NCBI RefSeq assembly: GCF_963691685.1
Contig: NZ_OY829290.1
Coordinates: 1,488,001-1,552,000, forward strand
Direction of reading: 5' to 3'
DNA length: 64,000 bases
Source: Thalassovita sp.
GTDB lineage: Bacteria; Pseudomonadota; Alphaproteobacteria; Rhodobacterales; Rhodobacteraceae
The stretch's first letter is position 1. The number at the start of each line of letters is the position of its first letter. Shown here one piece after another: positions 32,875-41,266 of the stretch. Under the pieces are notes generated by a model. That model had not been told where the DNA came from. It did not search any database and saw only the letters and a list, made by a program, of their open reading frames with translations. The position numbers and the translations under genes were made by a program.

Positions 32875-34965
32875 GTGGCAGAACAGGTTAGCCTGCAGGT
32901 GCAGGACGGCATTGCAATACTGCGGATGGAAAACGGACCGCAGAACACCCTGTCGCCGGATCTGCGCGCGGCGCTGATCGCCCGCTTCAGCGCGTTGGCG
33001 GATGCTGATGAGGTTTCAGCGGTGGTGCTGACCTCTGTGGGCGCCGCCTTCTCAGCCGGTCTGGACATCGGTGAGTTGGGCCGCCCCGTGCAAGAGCCGA
33101 GCCTGATGCAGCTGACCTCGCTCCTGGCTGAATTTCCCAAACCTATTGTGGCAGCCCTGCGGGGCAGGGTGCTTGGCGGCGCGGTGGATCTGGCGCTGGC
33201 GGCACATGCGCGGGTGGCCTCTGCAGATACCCATGTTGGTTTTCCTGCGATGGCCATGGGGCTGTTGCCTTTGGGCGGTGCAACCCAACGTCTGCCAAAT
33301 ATCCTGACGGCCCCTTCGGCGCTCAGGGTTTTGCTGGGCGAGGGGATGTTCGCTGTCAGCTCAGCCGTGATGGATGGCTTTGCCGAGATTGCAGCGGACA
33401 ATGCCGCCCTTGAGGCGCAGGCTGTGGAGCTGGCAAAACAGCTGGCCCAACACCCCGATCAATGGGACCGCGCGCGGTTTGCGCGGGTGTCCGCAGCCGA
33501 CCCAATCGCGACCCAAGCGGCGCTGCAGTCGGCGCGCGGTCAGTACCATGGCAAAGTGGCCCCCTCAGAAACCAAGCTGATTGAATGTGTGGAGGCCAGT
33601 CAATTGTTGCCCCTGGCCGCAGGTCTGGCGCTGGAGGAAACGCTGGCCGAGGATTGCCGCCTGTCGGACTATGCGACCGGACTGCGCCATGCCTATCTGG
33701 CACGCCGTCGCATTCAGCATTTCCCGGAACGGACGGAGGCCAAACCGCGCCAGATCCGTCACCTTTGGCTGGTTGGCGGATCCGCCAATGCCTGCGCCAT
33801 CGCGGCAATCACGGCCACACGCGGCACAGGTGTCACGATCTATGAACGCAACGCCGCCGCGGTGGCGGAGGCTGAGGCGCGGGTGGAAAAGGCCTGTCAA
33901 ACACTGGCCGGGCGCGGCGACCCGGCGGCGGCACTGGCCCAGATACAGGTCACCGCCCAGCTGCAGGATCTGGCCGCGGCCGATCTGGTTCTGGAAACTG
34001 TGGGCGAAAGTGTCGAGGCCAAACAGCAGGTGTTCCAGGCCCTTGATCAGGTGCTGCCCCCTGATGCTATCCGGGCCAGCCATTCGGCGCTATTGCCGAT
34101 GGTGGAGCTGGCCAAGGGGCAGGCCGTGCCGGAAAACTTCCTTGGCCTTCACTTCCACGCCCCAGTGTTGCGCGGCGAATTGGTGGAGCTGATTGCGGGG
34201 CCTCAGACCTCCGCAGAAACGCTGGTAACGGTGGCCGAGTTCATCACCGGCCTTGGCCGTTTGCGCCTGCGCAATGGGGGCCATCCCAGCAGTATGGCCG
34301 AGCCGATGCTGGCGGCCCTGCGCGAAGTGGGCTGGTATTTCCTGCTGCAGGGCATCAGCCCCTATGCAGTGGATCAGGCGCTGATTGATTACGGGCTGCC
34401 CTATGGCGTTTTTGCTGCAATGGATCGGGTTGGGCTGGATGTTCTGTCACGTCGCCTGGCGCTGGTTGCGGCATCCTTGCCTGTGACCCACGCGACATTG
34501 CTGCAGCTGATGCAGCAGGACGGGCGGCTTGGCCGTCACGGCGGACGTGGGTTCTACCTGTGGCCTGATCCGCAGACACCCCGGCCTGACCCAGAGCTGA
34601 GTACGCTGTTAAATGACGCGCAGCCCTGGCGCACACCGCCGAAACCTGCCGAAATTGTTGAGGTGACCGTTGCGGCCTTGGCCAATCAGGGGGCCAAGCT
34701 GCTGCGGGCAGGCGCGGCGGTTCGGCCTTCAGATATTGATGCGTTGATGGTGTTGTCGCAGGCGTGGCCACGCCGTCAGGGCGGACCGATGCACAGCGCA
34801 GAACAACACGGCATGTTTGCGATCCTACAGATCCTGCGTCACCGCGCTGAGGAGGTGCCAGCCCTGTTTGACCCTGACCCGGCCTTGGCGGCGATGGTCA
34901 AAAACGGTCAGACGTTTTCGGATCTCAATGGCATTGGGCGCAACCGGGTGGTTCTGCCGGCCTGA
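32875..34965 (+). CDS. FadJ-like enoyl-CoA hydratase/3-hydroxyacyl-CoA dehydrogenase, probably degenerate
   Basis: A 696-residue protein with the layout of the multifunctional beta-oxidation enzyme: crotonase domain (about 1-190), linker, Rossmann dehydrogenase domain (about 285-460) and C-terminal helical domains. The GTG at 32875 is chosen because AAGGAGG lies six bases upstream. Compared with crotonase, the two catalytic glutamates are Asp (GGAVDLALA) and Ala (GFPAMAMG). The NAD-binding GxGxxG is GGSANA, SNT is SHS, and the catalytic Asn of VNR lies in GHPSSMAE and is missing. His (GLHFHAPV) and Glu (LVELI) remain. It may be inactive or have a different role. Confidence 0.85.
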   Translation: MAEQVSLQVQDGIAILRMENGPQNTLSPDLRAALIARFSALADADEVSAVVLTSVGAAFSAGLDIGELGRPVQEPSLMQLTSLLAEFPKPIVAALRGRVLGGAVDLALAAHARVASADTHVGFPAMAMGLLPLGGATQRLPNILTAPSALRVLLGEGMFAVSSAVMDGFAEIAADNAALEAQAVELAKQLAQHPDQWDRARFARVSAADPIATQAALQSARGQYHGKVAPSETKLIECVEASQLLPLAAGLALEETLAEDCRLSDYATGLRHAYLARRRIQHFPERTEAKPRQIRHLWLVGGSANACAIAAITATRGTGVTIYERNAAAVAEAEARVEKACQTLAGRGDPAAALAQIQVTAQLQDLAAADLVLETVGESVEAKQQVFQALDQVLPPDAIRASHSALLPMVELAKGQAVPENFLGLHFHAPVLRGELVELIAGPQTSAETLVTVAEFITGLGRLRLRNGGHPSSMAEPMLAALREVGWYFLLQGISPYAVDQALIDYGLPYGVFAAMDRVGLDVLSRRLALVAASLPVTHATLLQLMQQDGRLGRHGGRGFYLWPDPQTPRPDPELSTLLNDAQPWRTPPKPAEIVEVTVAALANQGAKLLRAGAAVRPSDIDALMVLSQAWPRRQGGPMHSAEQHGMFAILQILRHRAEEVPALFDPDPALAAMVKNGQTFSDLNGIGRNRVVLPA

Positions 34966-35008
34966 ACGCGCCCTGTGGCGGGCTGGCCAACCCCAATCCT
35001 CGGTTTGA

Positions 35009-35224
35009 TCAGCCGAGGAAAATGCCCATCACAACCATCATCAGGCCAAAGACTGACAGGAACAGGGCGCCCATGTTCAGCGGCACCACTTTCTTGACGG
35101 CTTCGCGCATCTCTTCATCGCTCAGCCCCGCCTTCTTGGCGCCGGCCACTTTGAAGATGCAGTAGAACAGACCAAACAGACCCGCCACCGACATTGCGGC
35201 CCCAATCCAAATCAACCATTCCAT
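35009..35224 (-). CDS. Small two-helix membrane protein
   Basis: A 71-residue protein with helices MEWLIWIGAAMSVAGLFGLFYCIFKVA and LNMGALFLSVFGLMMVVMGIFLG flanking a charged loop (KKAGLSDEEMREAVKKV). I recognise no function; similar small proteins are widespread in Rhodobacterales. The start at 35224 is chosen over 35254 because the protein would otherwise have a charged extension before the first helix. It converges on the FadJ-like gene. Confidence 0.7.
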   Translation of the reverse strand: MEWLIWIGAAMSVAGLFGLFYCIFKVAGAKKAGLSDEEMREAVKKVVPLNMGALFLSVFGLMMVVMGIFLG

Positions 35225-35384
35225 CGTTTTGGTCCTACTCTCTGGCTCTTTCACGATCTCTGAGGCCGAGGCCTAACCGATCCGCCGCGCCGTTGCAATG
35301 TGGCGCAAATTCGCAAGCGCTCCGACGTCGCTTTGCGAAGGGCTTGCGGGGCGCGGACAGGGGCGATAGGGAAGGGGAAACTCA

Positions 35385-35672
35385 ATGGAGATGAGCGCCA
35401 TGGAAGACGAAGATTACAAACAGGACAAAGATTCCAGCTACCGCGTCACCGCGGATGAACTGCGCCAGTTCATCGAACGGTTTGAGCGTCTGGAAATGGA
35501 AAAGAAAGACATCGCCGACCACCAGAAAGAGGTGATGGCCGAAGCCAAAGGCCGCGGCTATGACACCAAGGTCATGCGCAAGCTGATCGCGCTGCGCAAA
35601 CGCGATAAAGACGACATCGCCGAAGAAGAAGCGGTGATGGAAATGTACAAAGAAGCGCTGGGCATGTCCTAA
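35385..35672 (+). CDS. gapR: GapR (DUF2312) nucleoid-associated protein
   Basis: A 95-residue DUF2312 protein homologous to GapR of Caulobacter, which encircles overtwisted DNA ahead of replication and transcription forks and stimulates topoisomerases. The core VTADELRQFIERFERLEMEKKDIADHQKEVMAEAKGRGYDTKVMRKLIALRKRDKDD is highly conserved. The ATG at 35385 has AAGGGGAAA upstream; a second ATG six codons in is also possible. It has its own terminator. Confidence 0.94.
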   Translation: MEMSAMEDEDYKQDKDSSYRVTADELRQFIERFERLEMEKKDIADHQKEVMAEAKGRGYDTKVMRKLIALRKRDKDDIAEEEAVMEMYKEALGMS

Positions 35673-35695
35673 GCCCTGCCTCTTTGGTTTATTAG

Positions 35696-35726
35696 AAAAC
35701 CCGGCCTGATAGGGCCGGGTTTTTTG
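35696..35726 (+). terminator. Terminator after gapR
   Basis: A perfect 11-bp stem (AAAACCCGGCC 35696-35706 with GGCCGGGTTTT 35713-35723), a 6-base loop and a TTTTTTG tail. Confidence 0.92.
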
Positions 35727-35768
35727 TTGTTTTGCGCGGCGGCAATTTCTTCCCCCCTGCTGCAGGGG

Positions 35769-36449
35769 TTAATACACGAAGGGCAGGAACTTGGCCGTTT
35801 TGGCCGCATAGGCCTTGAACGGATCGCCGTAACGGTCTGCCAGATAAGCGTCGAGCGGTGGGATGTGGTAAAAGATGAACATAAAGGTCATCAGCGCCGG
35901 GATCGAAAACGCCCAGAGTGACGCCGTTAGCAAGGCCCAGCCAGTAAATAGAATGCTGTCACCTAAGTAGTTGATATGCATGGAATAGGCGAAAAGACCG
36001 CCGGTGTAGCACTTGCCTTTGGATGAAGGGTGTTTCTTCCACGCGCGCCGCTGCAGTTCCGATCCGGTGTTCAGGTATGAGCCCAGCAGCAACAGTGCCA
36101 ATGCCAACCCGTCCCACAGGCTGAGCGGCGTGGCCTCCCCCGACAAAGCACCTGCGCCGAGCAGCAGAAAGCCAATTTCAAACACTGCGATGAAGAGGGT
36201 CAGGCCCAATCCTTCGGACAGTTCGACGCGGCGCTGCAGCAGGACAAACAGCGTGATCAAATGACGCAGGAAATAGAGGGCCGCTGCCAGCGCCAGAATT
36301 TTGGCTCGGGTCGGATCGGCCCAGTCAAAACCCCCAAAGGCGAGCCAGAAACAGATCGCCACGATCGTGCCGTGCAGCAGGGCAAAGGTCAGTTTTGGAC
36401 CCAAAGAACGGTCATGGACGCGGTCAACGCCGCCGTATTTTGTGCTCAT
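35769..36449 (-). CDS. DUF1295/ICMT-like integral membrane protein
   Basis: A 226-residue membrane protein with six or so hydrophobic segments. The C-terminal motif (KCYTGGLFAYSMHINYLGDSILFTGWAL ... DAYLADRYGDPFKAYAAKTAKFLPFVY) matches the DUF1295/steroid-5-alpha-reductase-like and isoprenylcysteine-methyltransferase-like superfamily, where the YAxRxPxF-type end binds the nucleotide cofactor. The substrate is unknown. The start at 36449 has GGAG nine bases upstream. Two strong dyads lie in its promoter region, so it is probably regulated by a dimeric repressor. Confidence 0.75.
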   Translation of the reverse strand: MSTKYGGVDRVHDRSLGPKLTFALLHGTIVAICFWLAFGGFDWADPTRAKILALAAALYFLRHLITLFVLLQRRVELSEGLGLTLFIAVFEIGFLLLGAGALSGEATPLSLWDGLALALLLLGSYLNTGSELQRRAWKKHPSSKGKCYTGGLFAYSMHINYLGDSILFTGWALLTASLWAFSIPALMTFMFIFYHIPPLDAYLADRYGDPFKAYAAKTAKFLPFVY

Positions 36450-36503
36450 CTTCAAAGTCTCCAATCAAATGCCCCGGTGCATCAGCCTGGTCCGAGGGTG
36501 AGT

Positions 36504-36588
36504 TTATTTCGTCCATATGGACTAAATAAGAATGGAAACGGCACAGTCAATGGCGGCGGTCGGTTTTTTGGACCAATCGGTCCATAAA
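36504..36588. promoter_or_regulatory. Two dyad-symmetric sites upstream of the DUF1295 gene
   Basis: Site 1 (36504-36529) is a 26-bp palindrome with one mismatched pair, centred on GTCCATATGGAC, flanked by TTATTT and AAATAA. Site 2 (36565-36588) is a 24-bp imperfect palindrome with core TGGACC-N4-GGTCCA and TTT/AAA flanks. Both lie 55-140 bases before the start, as expected for TetR- or MarR-type operators. No such regulator is adjacent. The rest of the 243-base gap to the next gene shows nothing else clear. Confidence 0.5.
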
Positions 36589-36692
36589 GGTCAAATCGCC
36601 AAAACCCATCACGGGACACAGGTCCGCGACCGCACCACAGTGCAGGTGTTGCTCACGCAGAGTGATGTTTTGAGGCTGGGTTGGGCAGGGCC

Positions 36693-37571
36693 CTAGGGCT
36701 CAATCATAGTGACGCCGGGGATGCGGGAGATCTCGAAGACGTCTTCGTCGTAAAGCTCACTGAGGCTATCAACCATGTCTTCGGTCCAGCCGGGCAGGTC
36801 GACCTCTTCTTCCAGCTCATCCTCTAGCGCGAATTTATCGAGGAACGCGGCGATCACGCGGCGTTTTTGCATCTCATTCATATTGGGATGCTCTTTGAGG
36901 TACCCGCGGAAGCGCTTCATGCCTTCTTTGTTCATGATCTCAGACAAGAGATCGAAGCCGCCGATGATCTTCTCATTGTGTTCCAGCGCAGCCATTTCCC
37001 GCACCAGCTGTGCCCACAACAGCGGGCTGTCCTCGTTGCACCAGACGTGGATCTGGGCCTGCGGCACCGCTTCGCGCAGGCGGGTGATCAGCTCACTCCA
37101 ACGGACATCACGCGGATCCGCGCCGCCCATGAAATCCAGAAAGTCGTCAGTGGGCGATTGCGCATAAACCGCGGGAAAGAAGGTCGCCGGATTGCGGATG
37201 GCCAGAAACAACTCCACCTCATCGCGCTCAAAAATCTCACAAAAGCGCGCCAGTTTGCGTTCGGCGCCGGGGTAGATGACACCTTTGTTGATCGCCACCT
37301 TGGGCACGGAAAAGAAGTGTTCGTTGGAAAACAGGATACGTTCGGGATGATCCGCGCCATCCAGGATTTCTTCCAGCAGGGTTTCGCGGGCATCGGGCGC
37401 CAGCGGGCCCTTTTCCATCGCTTGCAACACATCGCGGATCAAACGCCGGTAGGACGTGGGCCGTGGCACGGCGATGCCCCGTTTGAAGAAACTGTCACGG
37501 TTTTTCAGCAGGCAGCGGACCAGGCGATCATCATCAGTGTTATGTGCACCGGCGTGCAGGACAACTTGCAT
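36693..37571 (-). CDS. Sulfotransferase-like protein of unknown function
   Basis: A 292-residue soluble protein beginning MQVVLHAGAHNTDDDRLVRCLLKNRDSFFKRGIAVPRP. This resembles the start of P-loop sulfotransferase-like proteins (HxGAHKTGTT), but the phosphate-binding lysine is Asn (GAHNTDDD). RNPATFFPAVYAQS resembles the second (3'-phosphate) motif. It therefore may be a divergent or inactive sulfotransferase fold; this is a resemblance only. The start at 37571 is taken where homology-like sequence begins; an in-frame extension to 38639 lies opposite the permease gene and is rejected. It is divergent from the iron-type permease gene. Confidence 0.65.
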   Translation of the reverse strand: MQVVLHAGAHNTDDDRLVRCLLKNRDSFFKRGIAVPRPTSYRRLIRDVLQAMEKGPLAPDARETLLEEILDGADHPERILFSNEHFFSVPKVAINKGVIYPGAERKLARFCEIFERDEVELFLAIRNPATFFPAVYAQSPTDDFLDFMGGADPRDVRWSELITRLREAVPQAQIHVWCNEDSPLLWAQLVREMAALEHNEKIIGGFDLLSEIMNKEGMKRFRGYLKEHPNMNEMQKRRVIAAFLDKFALEDELEEEVDLPGWTEDMVDSLSELYDEDVFEISRIPGVTMIEP

Positions 37572-37667
37572 CGAATTTCCAGAATAGCGGCAAGGATGGA
37601 ATGGCTTGTTTTCAGCACTATAAGGTCTTTTCTGGACAGTTAAACCGCTTTCAGGCATGGAACAGCT

Positions 37668-39326
37668 ATGAGTGATACGTCGGCCTCTCCTACAGTTCGC
37701 AGATCCATCCTGATGCGGTGGAACCCCTGGTCCGTCGGGGCGGCGATGATTGCTGTGCTGGTGCTGATGCCGATTGTTGCGGTGATCTGGATTGCGTTCA
37801 ATCCGACCGACAATATCTGGCCGCACCTGCTGTCCACCACCTTGCCGCGTTACATGCGCACCACCGTTTTGCTGATGCTGTCGGTGGGCTTTCTTGCCGG
37901 GATGATGGGGACTTGTGCGGCCTGGCTGATCGCGCGCTACCGTTTTCCGCTGGCACGCTGGTTGGAGTGGTTGTTGCTGTTGCCGCTGGCGATCCCGGCC
38001 TATGTGGGTGCCTATGCTTTGGTCGATCTGCTGGAATATGCCGGGCCGGTTCAAACCTGGCTGCGCAGCATAATGGGGTGGAAAACGGCGCGGGATTACT
38101 GGTTCCCGGAGATCCGCAGTTTTGGTGCAGCGGTGATTGTGCTGTCGGCCGCGCTCTACCCCTATGTCTATCTGCTGGCACGGCAGGCGTTTCGCGAACA
38201 ATCCGCCGCGACGGAAGAGGTGGCGCGGTCTTTGGGCTCCGGTGCCTTGGGCCGGTTCTTGCGGGTTGGGTTGCCCCTGGCGCGGCCCGCCATCGCGGCG
38301 GGCATGGCGATTGCGATGATGGAAACGGTGAATGATTTTGGCACCGTGGATTATTTCGCGGTTCAGACGCTGACCACTGGGATCTTCACCGTCTGGTTGG
38401 AAAGCAACAACGCAGGCGGCGCGGCGCAGCTGGCTTCGGTCGTTTTGGTCTTGGTGATCTTTCTGGTGACGATGGAAAAGGTCAGCCGCCGCAAGACGCG
38501 CTTTTTTGCCATGTCTGGCCGCCACCGCGCGGTGGAACCGGTCAAACTGTCGGGCCTGCCGGCACTGGCGGCCATGGTGGCCTGCGCCATACCCTTTGCG
38601 ATTGGGTTTGTGTTGCCGGTTGGGGTGATCCTGCACCACGCGCTGAAAAACGCTGAGGTGTGGCAGGATCCGGCGCTGTACACCGCCTTGTGGAACACCG
38701 TTTACGTTGGCGGTATTGCAGCGGTGCTGACGGTGCTTGCGGCGGTCTTCATGGTTTACGGCGTGCGCCTGTCCGGGCGGCAGTTGCCAAAGCTGCTGCT
38801 GCCGATCACCACCATTGGCTACGCGGCCCCGGGCGCCGTTCTGGGGGTTGGCATCCTGATCCCGCTGGCGCTGTTTGACAACTGGCTGGCCGATTTGATC
38901 GAGGGGGCGACGGGCGTCGATATTGGCCTGGTCCTCACCGGATCATCAGTGGCACTGATCTTTGCCTATGGGGTGCGGTTCTTTGCCATTGCGCAGGGCG
39001 CGGCGGATGCGGCGATGGGGCGGGTTTCGCCCAGCCTGCCGATGGCCGCGCGGTCGCTGGGGCGCAGTAAGGGGCAGGTGCTCCGGCAGATCTATGCGCC
39101 GCTGATCCGTGGCTCCGTCGGCTCTGCCTTGCTGCTGGTGTTTGTTGACGCGGTGAAAGAGCTGCCGGCCACGCTGCTACTGCGCCCGTTCAACTTTGAC
39201 ACCCTGGCGACACGTGTGCACGAACAGGCGTCCCTGGAAAATCTGGGGGACGCTTCGCCTGCAGCGATCCTTGTGGTTCTGGTAGGCCTCTCTGCGGTGG
39301 TATTGTTGGCACGCGCCAACCGTTAA
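37668..39326 (+). CDS. FbpB/AfuB-type iron(III) ABC transporter permease (fused double permease)
   Basis: A 552-residue inner-membrane protein with two BPD_transp_1 modules, each with an EAA-type loop (EEVARSLGSGALGRFLRVGLPLARPAI and MAARSLGRSKGQVLRQIYAPLIRGSV), typical of FbpB/SfuB/FutB-family ferric iron permeases. About 12 transmembrane segments are seen. The usual periplasmic binding protein and ATPase genes are absent on both sides, so it must pair with components encoded elsewhere. A weak GGAACAG precedes the start. Confidence 0.9.
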   Translation: MSDTSASPTVRRSILMRWNPWSVGAAMIAVLVLMPIVAVIWIAFNPTDNIWPHLLSTTLPRYMRTTVLLMLSVGFLAGMMGTCAAWLIARYRFPLARWLEWLLLLPLAIPAYVGAYALVDLLEYAGPVQTWLRSIMGWKTARDYWFPEIRSFGAAVIVLSAALYPYVYLLARQAFREQSAATEEVARSLGSGALGRFLRVGLPLARPAIAAGMAIAMMETVNDFGTVDYFAVQTLTTGIFTVWLESNNAGGAAQLASVVLVLVIFLVTMEKVSRRKTRFFAMSGRHRAVEPVKLSGLPALAAMVACAIPFAIGFVLPVGVILHHALKNAEVWQDPALYTALWNTVYVGGIAAVLTVLAAVFMVYGVRLSGRQLPKLLLPITTIGYAAPGAVLGVGILIPLALFDNWLADLIEGATGVDIGLVLTGSSVALIFAYGVRFFAIAQGAADAAMGRVSPSLPMAARSLGRSKGQVLRQIYAPLIRGSVGSALLLVFVDAVKELPATLLLRPFNFDTLATRVHEQASLENLGDASPAAILVVLVGLSAVVLLARANR

Positions 39327-39361
39327 CCCCACGCGGGCGCTGAAAAAAGCTCACGAAACTG

Positions 39362-39378
39362 TGCCCAAATATTGGGCA
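39362..39378. promoter_or_regulatory. TGCCCAA-N3-TTGGGCA dyad
   Basis: Perfect 7-bp arms around ATA lie 36 bases after the permease gene and 221 before the GltB-like gene. No T-run follows, so it is more likely an operator or weak hairpin than a terminator. Confidence 0.3.
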
Positions 39379-39455
39379 AAACAGGGCTTTCGGCCTATGT
39401 CCTGACAGGATAACCTGACCCGAACGGAGAGCGTCATTGGGGGAGGGACCAGGCG

Positions 39456-39614
39456 ATGCATCATCCGCACGACCTGCCAGCCCCAGCGGCAGACAACAGG
39501 CCAGGCAACGGGTCAACCCTTTGGGATGGCCCGCATTTTGCAGACCTGTCGCAATGCGCTGTCCGAACTTCGGACCCGTCTAACAAAGGACATCTGCGAT
39601 GGGACGCTACCTGA
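39456..39614 (+). other. Possible 52-codon short ORF overlapping the GltB-like gene start
   Basis: An ORF of 52 codons (MHHPHDLPAPAADNRPGNG...) begins 9 bases after GGGGGAGGG, a strong Shine-Dalgarno-like run, and ends 16 bases inside the next gene in another frame. It could be a leader ORF or a chance frame. There is no family resemblance. Confidence 0.25.
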
Positions 39615-41200
39615 TCTTCTTGATCGTTACGGCATTGACCGCACTGTCATTGCTGGCAGCTGCTTTTAACCCTTGGTTTTTAATCCCTTTTCTTATCTTC
39701 TCGGGCTTCACGATCTTAGGCATCCGCGATTTGGTGCAACCGCGCCATGCGATCCTGCGGAACTATCCGGTGATCGGCCATATGCGGTTCCTGTTTGAAG
39801 GGATCCGCCCGGAAATCCGTCAGTATTTGATCGAAAGTGATCAGGATGAGGAACCGTTTTCTCGCGATGCCCGATCGCTGATTTATCAACGCGCCAAAGG
39901 GGTTGAGGACAAGCGGCCCTTTGGCACCCGGCAGCGCGTTTACGACTCGGGCTATCAGTGGATCACCCATTCGGTGGCACCGAAGGATATCGAAAATCAC
40001 GATTTCCGCATCACCGTTGGCGGCCCTGAATGTAAGCAGCCCTATGAGGCCTCGATCTACAATATCTCCGGCATGAGTTACGGGGCGCTATCGGCCAATG
40101 CCATTCTGGCGCTGAACACCGGGGCCAAGAAGGGCGGCTTTGCCCATACCACCGGTGAGGGCGGTATCAGCCGTTACCACAAAGAGGGCGGTGGCGATCT
40201 GATCTACCAGATCGGCTCAGGCTATTTTGGCTGCCGCACCCCTGAGGGCCGGTTTGACCCGGAAAAATTCACCAAGGTGACGTCAAACCCACAGGTGAAG
40301 ATGATTGAGGTGAAGCTGAGCCAGGGCGCCAAGCCGGGCCACGGCGGGGTTCTGCCCGCAGCCAAGATCACCCCTGAGATTGCCGAGGCGCGGGATGTGC
40401 CGATGGGGCAGGACTGTGTGTCGCCCGCGCGCCATCCTGAGTTTGAGACACCGATTGAGCTGTGCCAGTTCATTGCCCGACTGAAAGAGCTGTCAGGCGG
40501 CAAACCGGTGGGTTTGAAAATGTGTATCGGACACCGGCGTGAGTTCATGTGTCTGGTCAAGGCGATGCTGGAAACGGATATCGTGCCTGACTTTATTGTT
40601 GTGGACGGCAAAGAAGGCGGCACCGGTGCAGCACCGGTAGAATTTGCTGACCATCTGGGCATGCCCCTGACCGAAGGTCTGACCTTCGTGCACAACACAA
40701 TGCGTGGGGTGAACCTGCGGCACCGGCTGAAAATCGGGGCCTCAGGCAAGATCACTTCGGCCTTTGATCTGGCGCGCATCATTGCGCTGGGGGCGGATTG
40801 GGCGAACTCGGCGCGGGGCTACATGTTCTCCATCGGGTGCATTCAGGCGCAGGCCTGTCACACCAACCATTGCCCGGTGGGGGTCGCCACGCAGGATCCG
40901 CTGCGCCAGCGTGCCCTTAATGTGCCGATCAAGTCTGAACGGGTCTACCGGTTCCACAATAACACCATGCATGCGCTGGCTGAAATGACCGGCGCTGCCG
41001 GGTTGGATCACCCCAGCCAGTTCCTGCCGCACCACCTGCTGATCCGGGAAAAAGATGCCGACATGAAAACCGGGGATGAGGTCTATCCGTACCTGCCCGA
41101 GGGCTTCCTGCTGCGGAACGAAGATGTGGGCGGCGGCTACATGAAACGCTGGGAACGTGCCCGCGCCGAAAGCTTTGCGCCGGTGGATTACATTCCCTGA
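39599..41200 (+). CDS. Membrane-anchored FMN-binding glutamate-synthase-like protein
   Basis: A 533-residue protein with two N-terminal transmembrane helices (LIFLIVTALTALSLLAAAFNPWFLIPFLIFSGF) and a glutamate-synthase FMN/central domain (ISGMSYGALSANAILALN, THTTGEGGIS-like AHTTGEGGISRYH, KPGHGGVLPAAKIT, VDGKEGGTGAAP). A cysteine cluster, CIQAQACHTNHCPVGVATQDP, matches the 3Fe-4S ligands of GltB. It lacks the glutaminase domain, so it is not a full glutamate synthase; such GltB-like FMN proteins (also GltS-type archaeal proteins) have no settled function. A terminator follows. Confidence 0.88.
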   Translation: MGRYLIFLIVTALTALSLLAAAFNPWFLIPFLIFSGFTILGIRDLVQPRHAILRNYPVIGHMRFLFEGIRPEIRQYLIESDQDEEPFSRDARSLIYQRAKGVEDKRPFGTRQRVYDSGYQWITHSVAPKDIENHDFRITVGGPECKQPYEASIYNISGMSYGALSANAILALNTGAKKGGFAHTTGEGGISRYHKEGGGDLIYQIGSGYFGCRTPEGRFDPEKFTKVTSNPQVKMIEVKLSQGAKPGHGGVLPAAKITPEIAEARDVPMGQDCVSPARHPEFETPIELCQFIARLKELSGGKPVGLKMCIGHRREFMCLVKAMLETDIVPDFIVVDGKEGGTGAAPVEFADHLGMPLTEGLTFVHNTMRGVNLRHRLKIGASGKITSAFDLARIIALGADWANSARGYMFSIGCIQAQACHTNHCPVGVATQDPLRQRALNVPIKSERVYRFHNNTMHALAEMTGAAGLDHPSQFLPHHLLIREKDADMKTGDEVYPYLPEGFLLRNEDVGGGYMKRWERARAESFAPVDYIP

Positions 41201-41224
41201 GGATCTACTGAGCTACGAAAACAA

Positions 41225-41252
41225 AGCGCCCGCCAATTGGTGGGCGTTTTCT
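41225..41252 (+). terminator. Terminator after the GltB-like gene
   Basis: CGCCCGCC (41227-41234) pairs with GGTGGGCG (41239-41246, one G-T pair) around AATT, followed by TTTTCTTT. Confidence 0.82.
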
Positions 41253-41266
41253 TTAGCTCGGGCAAA

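Noticed and set aside
37572..38639. Upstream extension of the sulfotransferase-like frame to 648 residues
   Set aside because: The extension lies opposite the conserved permease gene and is rich in His/Gln/Arg; the real protein starts at 37571.
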